This document shows, in pieces, positions 56,962-64,000 of a DNA stretch of 64,000 bases (its first letter is position 1; every line of letters begins with the position of its first letter). This DNA is from Ruminococcus sp. GTDB lineage: Bacteria; Bacillota; Clostridia; Oscillospirales; Ruminococcaceae. The translations under genes and the position numbers were made by a program. The notes beneath the pieces were generated by a model. The model did no database searches and had not been told where the DNA came from. It saw only the letters and a program-made list of their open reading frames with translations. The stretch lies in assembly GCA_017470905.1 (NCBI GenBank), contig JAFUXL010000007.1, forward strand, positions 124,001 to 188,000, read 5' to 3'.

Positions 56962-57020
56962 TTAAGAATTATATTATTTCCGTTTTTCCGCAGGAAAAAC
57001 AATTATGCATTATGAATTAA
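56946..57020. repeat. AT-rich inverted repeat pair (MITE-like, 75 bp)
   Basis: Left ATGCATAATTCATAATTAAG; right, on the opposite strand, TTAATTCATAATGCATAATT. The interior has a TTTTTCCgcaGGAAAAA hairpin. It provides the mtaB stop and ends just before the purL ribosome site. Confidence 0.65.
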
Positions 57021-57054
57021 AAAACCCCCGCTTGTGCGGAGAATGGAGATTATC

Positions 57055-60000
57055 ATGTCCGTATTCAGAATTTACGCAGAAAAGAAAAAAGAGTTTGCCG
57101 TTGAAGCACAGTCCGTACTCAGCGACATCAGAACCGCTTTAAGGCTTAATGTAACCAATGTCAGGATATTCAACCGCTATGATGCAGACAAGCTCACGGA
57201 AGAAAATTTTGAGGCTGCGATAAACACAGTATTTTCAGAGCCTGCCGTTGACCTCGTTTACAGGGAAATGCCCCAGCCCTCCTACGGCGAAAGAGTATTT
57301 GCCGTTGAATATCTCCCCGGACAGTTTGACCAGAGAGCCGACAGCTGTGAGCAGTGCATACAGATACTCACACAGGGCGAAAGATGCCGTGTCAGAAATG
57401 CAAGAATTTATCTCATAGAGGGCAATATCACAGACGAGGAATTTGACCGCATAAAGGCATATATCATAAACCCCGTCGAAAGCCGTGAAGCCTCCCTCGA
57501 CAAGCCTGCCACGCTCGACTCGAATTATGAAATCCCCACGACTGTCGAAACCCTCGAAAATTTCATTGACCTCAATGAAAAGGGTCTGCGTGCCTTTATT
57601 GAAAAATTCGGTCTTGCAATGGATTACGATGATATAAAATTCTGTCAGGATTATTTCCGACTTGCCGAAAGACGTGACCCGACCATAACGGAAATAAGAA
57701 TGATTGATACCTACTGGTCAGACCACTGCCGCCATACAACATTCCTTACAAATATCAAAAATGTTGACATAAATGCCAACTATGTGAAAGATACCTACGA
57801 TATGTATATAAATGTCCGTGAAGAGCTTGGAAGAACCGACAAGCCTGTTACTTTAATGGATTTGGGAACTATCGCCGCAAAGAAATTAAAGGCTGACGGA
57901 CTTCTCCCCGACCTCGACGAAAGCGAAGAGATAAACGCCTGCTCCGTCAGGATAAAAGCCGATATTGACGGCGAAGAGCAGGACTGGATACTCATGTTTA
58001 AGAACGAAACCCATAATCACCCTACGGAAATTGAACCCTTCGGAGGTGCGGCAACCTGTCTCGGCGGCGCAATCCGTGACCCTCTTTCGGGACGTTCATA
58101 TGTATATCAGGCAATGAGAGTAACAGGTGCTGCAAATCCCCTTGTTCCCGTTGAGGATACTATCAAGGGCAAGCTGCCGCAGAGAAAGATAACTCTCGGT
58201 GCAGCTAACGGCTACAGCTCATACGGAAATCAGATAGGTCTTGCAACAGGTCATGTTGCAGAGGTCTATCACCCCGGATATATCGCAAAGAGAATGGAAA
58301 TAGGCGCAGTTCTGGGTGCTGCTCCCGCATCAAATATCAGGCGTGAGGCTCCTGTTGCAGGCGATATAGTAATACTGCTCGGCGGAAAGACGGGTCGTGA
58401 CGGCTGCGGCGGTGCTACGGGTTCTTCAAAATCCCATACCCTTGAGTCGCTTGAAAGCTGCGGCGCAGAAGTCCAGAAAGGTAATCCACCCGAAGAGAGA
58501 AAGCTTCAGAGACTTTTCAGAAATCCCGAAGTCACTTCAATGATAAAACGATGCAACGATTTCGGAGCAGGCGGTGTTTCAGTTGCCATAGGCGAACTCA
58601 CGGACGGTCTTGTTATAAATCTCAATGCAGTACCGAAAAAATATGACGGTCTTGACGGTACGGAAATAGCAATTTCGGAGTCGCAGGAGAGAATGGCTGT
58701 CGTTATCGACCCCAAAGACCTCCCCAAATTCCTCGCAGAGGCTAAAAAAGAAAACCTTGAGGCTACCGTTGTCGCAGATGTAGTTGACGAGCCGAGGCTT
58801 AAAATGATTTGGAACGGAAATACTATAGTTGACCTTTCGAGAGAATTTTTAAATTCAAACGGTGCGCCCAAGTTTACAGATATAACCGTTGAAGCTCCCG
58901 ACAAGCTCAAAATGAGCTGTCTCAGCAATACGGCTGACTCATGGGCGGAGCTTATGGGAAATCTCAATGTATGCTCGCAGAAGGGTCTTGTCGAGAAATT
59001 CGACTCCACTATCGGAGCAGGCACTGTCCTCATGCCATTCGGCGGAGCATATCAGATGACACCCTCGCAGGCTATGGCTGCGAAGATACCCGTCCTTGAG
59101 GGAGAGACAAATACCTGTTCACTCATGGGCTGGGGCTACAATCCCGATATATCCTCGAACAGTCCGTATCACGGAGCAATTTTTGCGGTTATCGAGTCTA
59201 TATCCAAAATAGTTGCCGCAGGCGGAACTTATAAAAAATGCTGGCTGACATTTCAGGAGTATTTCGAGAGAACAAAGAACGACCCCGGACGCTGGGGCAA
59301 GCCTATGGCAGCACTTCTCGGAGCTTTCAGGGCGCAGCTTGAACTCGGCTGCGGTTCGATAGGCGGCAAGGACTCCATGTCGGGTACATTCGAGGATATA
59401 GATGTACCGCCTACGCTTGTATCGTTTGCAGTTTCGACCGCAAAGGCTGACAAAATCGTATCGACCGAATTTAAATCTGCAGGAGACAGCGTTATCCTCA
59501 TAACTCCCGAATATGACGAAAAGGGTCTGCCTGTATTCGACAGCATAAAATCGTGCTTTGAACAGGTTGAGAAAATTATCTCCGACGGCAGGGCAAAAGC
59601 TGTATGGACGGCAGGCTACGGCGGAAATGCAGAGGGCATCGTCAAGATGTGCTTCGGCAACAAACTCGGCTTTGAATTTTCAAAAAGACTCTCTTCGCAC
59701 GAGCTTTTCAAGCCCTGCTACGGCTCGTTCATAATCGAGCTTGACGGAGAGGCACAGGAGGGCGAAAACGTAATCGGTAAAACCAGTGATGAGTATATGA
59801 TAAGAAGTCTTGACTACATTGTAAGCCTTGATACTCTCCAGAGGACATGGGAGGGCAAGCTTGAACCCGTGTTCCCATGCAGAATTAAGACAACCGATAC
59901 AAAGCCCGAAACATATAACTACAATAACGAAGAGCGCAGGAGCGCAGCAATAAAGGCTGCCAGACCGAGGGTAATTATCCCCGTATTCCCCGGAACGAAC

Positions 60001-60759
60001 TGTGAATACGATACCGCAAGGGCTTTTGAAAAGGCAGGCGCAGAGGCGCAGACTATCGTCATAAAGAACCTTTCCGCAGGTGATATTGAGGACTCCGTTG
60101 ATTTCTTTGAAAAGGCTGTGAGAAATGCACAGATGATAATGATACCGGGCGGCTTCAGCGGCGGTGACGAACCGGAGGGCAGCGGCAAATTTATCACGGC
60201 ATTTTTCCGCAATCCCAAAATAAAGGACGCTGTTCACGATTTGCTTAAATTCCGTGACGGTCTTATGCTCGGCATATGCAACGGTTTTCAGGCTCTCATA
60301 AAGCTCGGACTTGTACCCTACGGAGAAATAACCGATATGACGGACGAATCCGCAACGCTTACGTTCAACACCATCGCAAGACACCAGTCAATGATGGTAA
60401 ATACAAGAATTGCATCAAATAAATCCCCCTGGCTCTACGGCTGCGAAACGGGAGATATTCACACCGTTGCAATATCCCACGGCGAGGGACGCTTTGTCGC
60501 TCCCGAAGCTCTTATCCAGAGACTTGCCAATAACGGTCAGATTGCCACACAGTACGTTGACCTCAAAGGACACCCCACAATGGATATACGCTATAATCCC
60601 AATACTTCAATGGAGGCTGTCGAGGGCATAACATCGCCCGACGGCAGAGTACTCGGAAAAATGGGTCATTCCGAACGTAAGGGCAGTTATATCTGCAAGA
60701 ACGTTCCCGGAGAAAAAGACCAGAGGATTTTTGAAAGCGGAACAGCATATTTCAAATAA
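57055..60759 (+). CDS. purL: Phosphoribosylformylglycinamidine synthase, single-chain
   Basis: Fourth step of purine synthesis: FGAR + glutamine + ATP to FGAM. 1,234 residues; the synthetase and glutaminase are fused, as in long PurL enzymes. ATG 57055 follows AATGGAGATTATC. TYWSDHCRHTTF, FKNETHNHPTEIEPFGGAAT and GGKTGRDGCGGATGSSK mark the ATP-binding synthetase halves; the glutaminase has PVFPGTNCEYD, the nucleophile Cys in LGICNGFQALIKLG and the catalytic HGEGRF. No purine genes are adjacent. Confidence 0.96.
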   Translation: MSVFRIYAEKKKEFAVEAQSVLSDIRTALRLNVTNVRIFNRYDADKLTEENFEAAINTVFSEPAVDLVYREMPQPSYGERVFAVEYLPGQFDQRADSCEQCIQILTQGERCRVRNARIYLIEGNITDEEFDRIKAYIINPVESREASLDKPATLDSNYEIPTTVETLENFIDLNEKGLRAFIEKFGLAMDYDDIKFCQDYFRLAERRDPTITEIRMIDTYWSDHCRHTTFLTNIKNVDINANYVKDTYDMYINVREELGRTDKPVTLMDLGTIAAKKLKADGLLPDLDESEEINACSVRIKADIDGEEQDWILMFKNETHNHPTEIEPFGGAATCLGGAIRDPLSGRSYVYQAMRVTGAANPLVPVEDTIKGKLPQRKITLGAANGYSSYGNQIGLATGHVAEVYHPGYIAKRMEIGAVLGAAPASNIRREAPVAGDIVILLGGKTGRDGCGGATGSSKSHTLESLESCGAEVQKGNPPEERKLQRLFRNPEVTSMIKRCNDFGAGGVSVAIGELTDGLVINLNAVPKKYDGLDGTEIAISESQERMAVVIDPKDLPKFLAEAKKENLEATVVADVVDEPRLKMIWNGNTIVDLSREFLNSNGAPKFTDITVEAPDKLKMSCLSNTADSWAELMGNLNVCSQKGLVEKFDSTIGAGTVLMPFGGAYQMTPSQAMAAKIPVLEGETNTCSLMGWGYNPDISSNSPYHGAIFAVIESISKIVAAGGTYKKCWLTFQEYFERTKNDPGRWGKPMAALLGAFRAQLELGCGSIGGKDSMSGTFEDIDVPPTLVSFAVSTAKADKIVSTEFKSAGDSVILITPEYDEKGLPVFDSIKSCFEQVEKIISDGRAKAVWTAGYGGNAEGIVKMCFGNKLGFEFSKRLSSHELFKPCYGSFIIELDGEAQEGENVIGKTSDEYMIRSLDYIVSLDTLQRTWEGKLEPVFPCRIKTTDTKPETYNYNNEERRSAAIKAARPRVIIPVFPGTNCEYDTARAFEKAGAEAQTIVIKNLSAGDIEDSVDFFEKAVRNAQMIMIPGGFSGGDEPEGSGKFITAFFRNPKIKDAVHDLLKFRDGLMLGICNGFQALIKLGLVPYGEITDMTDESATLTFNTIARHQSMMVNTRIASNKSPWLYGCETGDIHTVAISHGEGRFVAPEALIQRLANNGQIATQYVDLKGHPTMDIRYNPNTSMEAVEGITSPDGRVLGKMGHSERKGSYICKNVPGEKDQRIFESGTAYFK

Positions 60760-60770
60760 TCCGAAATAAT

Positions 60771-60812
60771 TATAACCGACTTTGCCGCTGCGCAAGGTCG
60801 GTTATTTTAAAA
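60771..60812 (+). terminator. purL terminator
   Basis: TAACCGACtTTGC and GCAAgGTCGGTTA form the stem around CGCT, followed by TTTT. Confidence 0.85.
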
Positions 60813-60828
60813 TTTCTATAATTTCCGC

Positions 60829-60857
60829 TTGAAAACATACTAAACCTATGTTATAAT
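60829..60857 (+). promoter_or_regulatory. rrf2 promoter with possible operator
   Basis: TTGAAA at 60829-60834, 17 bp, TATAAT at 60852-60857. The spacer holds CATACTAAACCTATGTTA, which resembles CATACCAAACATATAGGTA at the cysK start site. Confidence 0.8.
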
Positions 60858-60886
60858 TAGACTATAACACCAAAGGAGGAAGTTAG

Positions 60887-61324
60887 ATGAAAATTTCAAC
60901 CAAGGGAAGATATGCTCTCCGAATGGTTACCGACCTTGCCATGTATCAGAACAATGAGTATGTTTCTCTGAAAGATATTGCCGAAAGACAGAATATCTCG
61001 AAAAAATACCTTGAACAGATTGTTCCCATGCTAAACAAAAGCGGTATTCTCAAAACGAACAGGGGAAACCGTGGGGGATATATGCTCAACCGCAATCCCT
61101 CGGAGCTTACCGTAAGCGATATACTCATTGCAACAGAGGGAAGCCTTGCGCCTGTTTCGTGTCTTGAAAATGAAGTCAACGACTGCCCCAGAAAAAAGGA
61201 ATGCAGTACCATTCATGTATGGGAGGGGCTTTACAAGACTGTTTACGACTACCTCAGCGGCATCACCATTCAGGATATTATCGACAAATACTCTCCGAAT
61301 GACGGAGACTACTACTGCATATGA
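60887..61324 (+). CDS. Rrf2-family transcriptional regulator
   Basis: 145 residues. Winged helix at residues 1-75 (MKISTKGRYALRMVTDLAMY, SKKYLEQIVPMLNKSGIL, RGNRGGYML). Three cysteines follow (SCLENEVNDCPRKKEC), as in IscR-type members that hold an iron-sulfur cluster. Its convergent neighbour is cysK and both promoters share a motif, so it may control cysteine synthesis (like CymR) or Fe-S assembly. The ATG follows AAAGGAGGAAGTTAG. Confidence 0.92.
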   Translation: MKISTKGRYALRMVTDLAMYQNNEYVSLKDIAERQNISKKYLEQIVPMLNKSGILKTNRGNRGGYMLNRNPSELTVSDILIATEGSLAPVSCLENEVNDCPRKKECSTIHVWEGLYKTVYDYLSGITIQDIIDKYSPNDGDYYCI

Positions 61325-61328
61325 AGTA

Positions 61329-61352
61329 ATGCATAATTCATAATTATAATAA
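61329..61352. repeat. AT-rich ATAATTCATAATT dispersed repeat
   Basis: ATGCATAATTCATAATTATA directly after the rrf2 stop codon. Confidence 0.6.
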
Positions 61353-61386
61353 AAAATTCCCATGCCGCAGCGTGGGAATTTTTTTG
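61351..61386. terminator. Bidirectional terminator between rrf2 and cysK
   Basis: AATTCCCATGC and GCGTGGGAATT around CGCA, flanked by A on the left and seven T on the right. Confidence 0.92.
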
Positions 61387-61390
61387 TATT

Positions 61391-62317
61391 TTATTCAAAC
61401 ATGGGAGTTGAGAGATAACGCTCACCTGTATCGGGGAGAATTGCAACTATTGTCTTGCCCTGGTTTTCGGGACGCTTTGCAAGCTGCAATGCTGCCCACA
61501 ATGCTGCACCCGACGAAATTCCCACAAGCACACCCTCGCTTCTTGCGATAAGTCTGCCTGTATTGAATGCATCTTCATTCTCAACGGTTATTATTTCGTC
61601 ATATATATCCGTATTGAGAGTATCGGGAACAAATCCTGCGCCTATGCCCTGAATTTTGTGTGCGCCTGCCTTGCCCTGTGAAAGTACGGGGGAATTTGCA
61701 GGTTCAACGGCAACTACCTTTACATCGGGTTTCTTTGATTTGAGATATGCGCCGACGCCGCTGAGAGTACCGCCCGTGCCTACACCTGCAACGAATATAT
61801 CAACATCGCCGTTGGTATCGTCCCAGATTTCAACACCTGTTGTTTTCTCGTGTATAGCAGGGTTTGCAGGGTTTGTGAACTGTGAGGGAATGAAGCTGTC
61901 GGGGATTTCCTTTGAAAGCTCTTCAGCCTTTGCTATTGCACCCTTCATACCCTTTGCGCCCTCTGTAAGAACCAGCTCTGCGCCGTAGGCTTTCATGAGA
62001 TTTCTGCGCTCGATGCTCATGGTCTCGGGCATGGTGATAATAATTCTGTAGCCTCTTGATGCGGCAACGGAAGAAAGACCTATACCCGTGTTTCCGCTTG
62101 TCGGCTCGATGATAACACTGCCCTCTTTGAGGACACCCTTTGCCTCGGCATCGTCTATCATAGCCTTGGCAATTCTGTCCTTAACACTTCCTGCGGGGTT
62201 GAAGTATTCAAGTTTAGCGAGTATTCTTGCGCCTGTATTTTCGGCTTTTTCTATATTTTCGAGTTCGAGCAGGGGGGTACCGCCGATGAGGTCAGTAATT
62301 TTTTTGTAGACAGCCAT
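61391..62317 (-). CDS. cysK: Cysteine synthase A
   Basis: O-acetylserine + sulfide to cysteine, with PLP. 308 residues; the ATG at 62317 ([10 protein letters not shown]) follows AAGGAGTTGTCATTT, preferred to a TTG at 62326. PLP lysine in [12 protein letters not shown], substrate loop [14 protein letters not shown] phosphate loop [12 protein letters not shown] and the C-terminal [10 protein letters not shown]. Convergent with the Rrf2 regulator gene, which may control it. Confidence 0.96.
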   Translation of the reverse strand: MAVYKKITDLIGGTPLLELENIEKAENTGARILAKLEYFNPAGSVKDRIAKAMIDDAEAKGVLKEGSVIIEPTSGNTGIGLSSVAASRGYRIIITMPETMSIERRNLMKAYGAELVLTEGAKGMKGAIAKAEELSKEIPDSFIPSQFTNPANPAIHEKTTGVEIWDDTNGDVDIFVAGVGTGGTLSGVGAYLKSKKPDVKVVAVEPANSPVLSQGKAGAHKIQGIGAGFVPDTLNTDIYDEIITVENEDAFNTGRLIARSEGVLVGISSGAALWAALQLAKRPENQGKTIVAILPDTGERYLSTPMFE

Positions 62318-62344
62318 AAATGACAACTCCTTATAAAACTATTT

Positions 62345-62397
62345 TACCTATATGTTTGGTATGAAAATATTATAGCACATTATTCATGATTTGTCAA
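62345..62397 (-). promoter_or_regulatory. cysK promoter with possible Rrf2 operator
   Basis: On the minus strand TTGACA (62392-62397), 17 bp, TATAAT (62369-62374). CATACCAAACATATAGGTA (62345-62363) covers the expected transcription start and resembles a segment inside the rrf2 promoter. Confidence 0.75.
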
Positions 62398-62486
62398 GGG
62401 GTTTTTGAAAAAAATTTCACGCAGGAAAAAATCTGTCGTTTTAGGTGATTTTTTGCTGTAAACGGGCATTTCAGAATAATTCACAA

Positions 62487-62518
62487 AAATAATCCCCGTC
62501 GTGAAACGGGGATTTAAT
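62487..62518 (-). terminator. Terminator of the acyl-CoA ligase gene
   Basis: On the minus strand AATCCCCGTTTC and the GACGGGGATT arm pair, followed by ATTTTT. The flank (TTCAGAATAATTCACAAAAA, 62470-62489) is a degenerate MITE left arm. Confidence 0.85.
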
Positions 62519-62521
62519 ATA

Positions 62522-64000
62522 TTATGCTGTTTCTATGCTGTTTGCGCCGTGGAGCTTGAGTTTTTCGACAGCCTGCTCCCTCATCTTGTATTTGAGGATT
62601 TTTCCTGCCGCATTCATCGGGAAACCGTCAACGAAATCGACATATCTCGGACACTTGTGCTTTGCCATTCTTGCAAGGCAGAAATCCTTTATTTCCTGTT
62701 CCGTTGCCGTTTCGCCGTCCTGAAGAATTATACAAGCCATAATCTCTTCGCCGTAGTCCTCATCGGGAACGCCTATAACCTGAACGTCCTTTACTTTCGG
62801 GTAGGTGTAGAGGAAATCCTCTATTTCTTTCGGGTAGATATTTTCTCCTCCACGGATAATCATATCTTTAATGCGACCTGTGATTTTATAATATCCGTCT
62901 GAGGAGCGTTTTCTTGCGAGGTCGCCCGTATGCAGCCAGCCCTCGGAGTCTATTGCTGCGGCGGTAGCCTCCGGCATTTTATAGTAGCCCTTCATGATAT
63001 TATAACCTCTTGCGACAAATTCGCCGTCCGTATCGTCGGGCAGCTCCTGATTGGTTTCGGGGTCAACGATTTTGCATTCAACACCGAAAATAGGTCCGCC
63101 GACAGTATTTACTCTCTGCTCGATTGTGTCTGTGGTCTTGCTCATAGTGGTTGCGGGAGATGCCTCTGTCTGACCGTAGGTAATGCATATTTCGCTCATA
63201 TGCATTTTCTCGATAACCTCTTCCATAGTCTTTATCGGACAGGGAGAGCCTGCCATTATGCCCGTTCTCATATAGGAAAAGTCCGTCTTTTCAAAATCTT
63301 CATGACCGAGCATGGCAATGAACATTGTCGGTACTCCGTGGAAACAGGTTATTTTCTCCTGATTTATGCAGTGCAGACCCTTTCTCGGAGAAAATCTGGT
63401 TATGGGAGACATGGTAGTGCCGTGTGTTGCGGAGGCAGTCATTGCAAGCACCATTCCGAAGCAATGGAACATGGGAACCTGTATCATCATTCTGTCAGCC
63501 GTTGACAAGTCCATGCAGTCGCCGATAGCCTTGCCGTTGTTTACAACGTTGTAATGCGTGAGCATAACGCCTTTGGGAAATCCCGTTGTACCTGATGTAT
63601 ACTGCATATTGCAGACATCGTGGATATTGATTGTGCGGCGGACGGCTTCTACTTCGCTGTAGGGTACATTCTTCGAGAGTGCGACAGCCTCCTCCCATGT
63701 ATAGCAGCCATGGTTTTTCGAGTCGCAGGTGATTACATTTTTGAGGAAAGGAAGTCTTTCGGATTTGAGCTGACCCGGCTCACAGCTTTCGAGTTCGGGG
63801 CAAAGCTCTTTTATTATATCCACATAGCTTATATTTTTGATACCGTCAATCATGACGAGCGTCATTGTATCGGACTGTCTGAGGAGGTATTCTGCCTCGT
63901 GTATGCGGTATTCGCTGTTCATGGTAACGAGTACTGCGCCGATTTTTGTCGTAGCCCAGAATGTTATATACCACTGCGGAACGTTCGTTGCCCATATAGC
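62522..64000 (-). CDS. AMP-forming acyl-CoA synthetase (N-terminus off the window)
   Basis: Activates a carboxylic acid to an acyl-CoA through an acyl-AMP. The open frame extends through the right edge (AIWATNVPQWYITFWATTKI precedes the internal Met at 63922), so at least 492 residues are present and the start is missing. AMP-binding motif YTSGTTGFPKGVMLTHYN, then GQTEASPATTM, YNIMKGYYKMPE, HTGDLARK and the late lysine in NAAGKILKYKMRE. The pattern fits medium or long fatty-acid CoA ligases; the acid is unknown. Confidence 0.93.
   Translation of the reverse strand, partial: AIWATNVPQWYITFWATTKIGAVLVTMNSEYRIHEAEYLLRQSDTMTLVMIDGIKNISYVDIIKELCPELESCEPGQLKSERLPFLKNVITCDSKNHGCYTWEEAVALSKNVPYSEVEAVRRTINIHDVCNMQYTSGTTGFPKGVMLTHYNVVNNGKAIGDCMDLSTADRMMIQVPMFHCFGMVLAMTASATHGTTMSPITRFSPRKGLHCINQEKITCFHGVPTMFIAMLGHEDFEKTDFSYMRTGIMAGSPCPIKTMEEVIEKMHMSEICITYGQTEASPATTMSKTTDTIEQRVNTVGGPIFGVECKIVDPETNQELPDDTDGEFVARGYNIMKGYYKMPEATAAAIDSEGWLHTGDLARKRSSDGYYKITGRIKDMIIRGGENIYPKEIEDFLYTYPKVKDVQVIGVPDEDYGEEIMACIILQDGETATEQEIKDFCLARMAKHKCPRYVDFVDGFPMNAAGKILKYKMREQAVEKLKLHGANSIETA

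Overview
The window looks like chromosome from a cellulolytic Firmicute close to Ruminococcus. The case rests on three secreted proteins with dockerin modules (a GH5 glucanase, a GH43 arabinanase-like enzyme and a C39-like cysteine-peptidase-fold protein), a nine-gene V-type ATPase operon with the Na+ ligand set in its rotor ring, a pyruvate formate-lyase split over separate genes, and low-GC Gram-positive promoters (TTGACA, 17 bp, TATAAT) before many genes. The genus is inferred from gene content, not from a marker comparison.

Layout. 1-2600 (-): ECF-type sigma factor and a probable membrane anti-sigma protein. 2907-6247 (+): NERD protein, small alarmone synthetase, two-component system. 6276-9184 (-): LacI regulator, DUF5662 protein, GH3 lipoprotein. 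9493-12318 (+): cca, pflA, mtnN. 12355-17726 (-): MoxR / DUF58 / transglutaminase / DUF308 operon. 18088-22601 (+): coiled-coil membrane protein, then GntR-ABC-permease operon. 22782-27429 (+): GH5 cellulase, rpsO, pnp. 27506-35973 (-): V-ATPase. 36450-44406: C39-like dockerin protein, NYN protein, hydrolase (-), GH43-lectin-dockerin protein. 44504-47315 (-): split PFL. 47733-51430: two convergent GGDEF proteins. 51746-64000: asnB, pyrB with a zinc domain, HPr-like protein, mtaB, purL, rrf2, cysK and a truncated acyl-CoA ligase.

The genes fit an anaerobic fibre degrader: cellulosomal enzymes release sugars, mixed-acid fermentation runs through PFL (activase at 10898, split enzyme at 44504-47315), and the V-ATPase couples ATP to an ion gradient.

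The most unusual signal is not a protein. A structured repeat of about 100 nt occurs nine times at six loci (1896, 10793, 17887, 44750, 47544, 55271), three times as tandem pairs. Every locus lies directly upstream of a start codon in the sense direction, and the copy next to the gene ends in or next to the Shine-Dalgarno sequence. Two nested stems keep pairing while their sequence changes. I do not recognise it as a known riboswitch or RNA family. Two further dispersed families are present: a roughly 100-126 bp MITE-like element with GAGC/GCTC ends and a GC-rich core hairpin, and an AT-rich ATAATTCATAATT repeat that often supplies stop codons and C-terminal residues.
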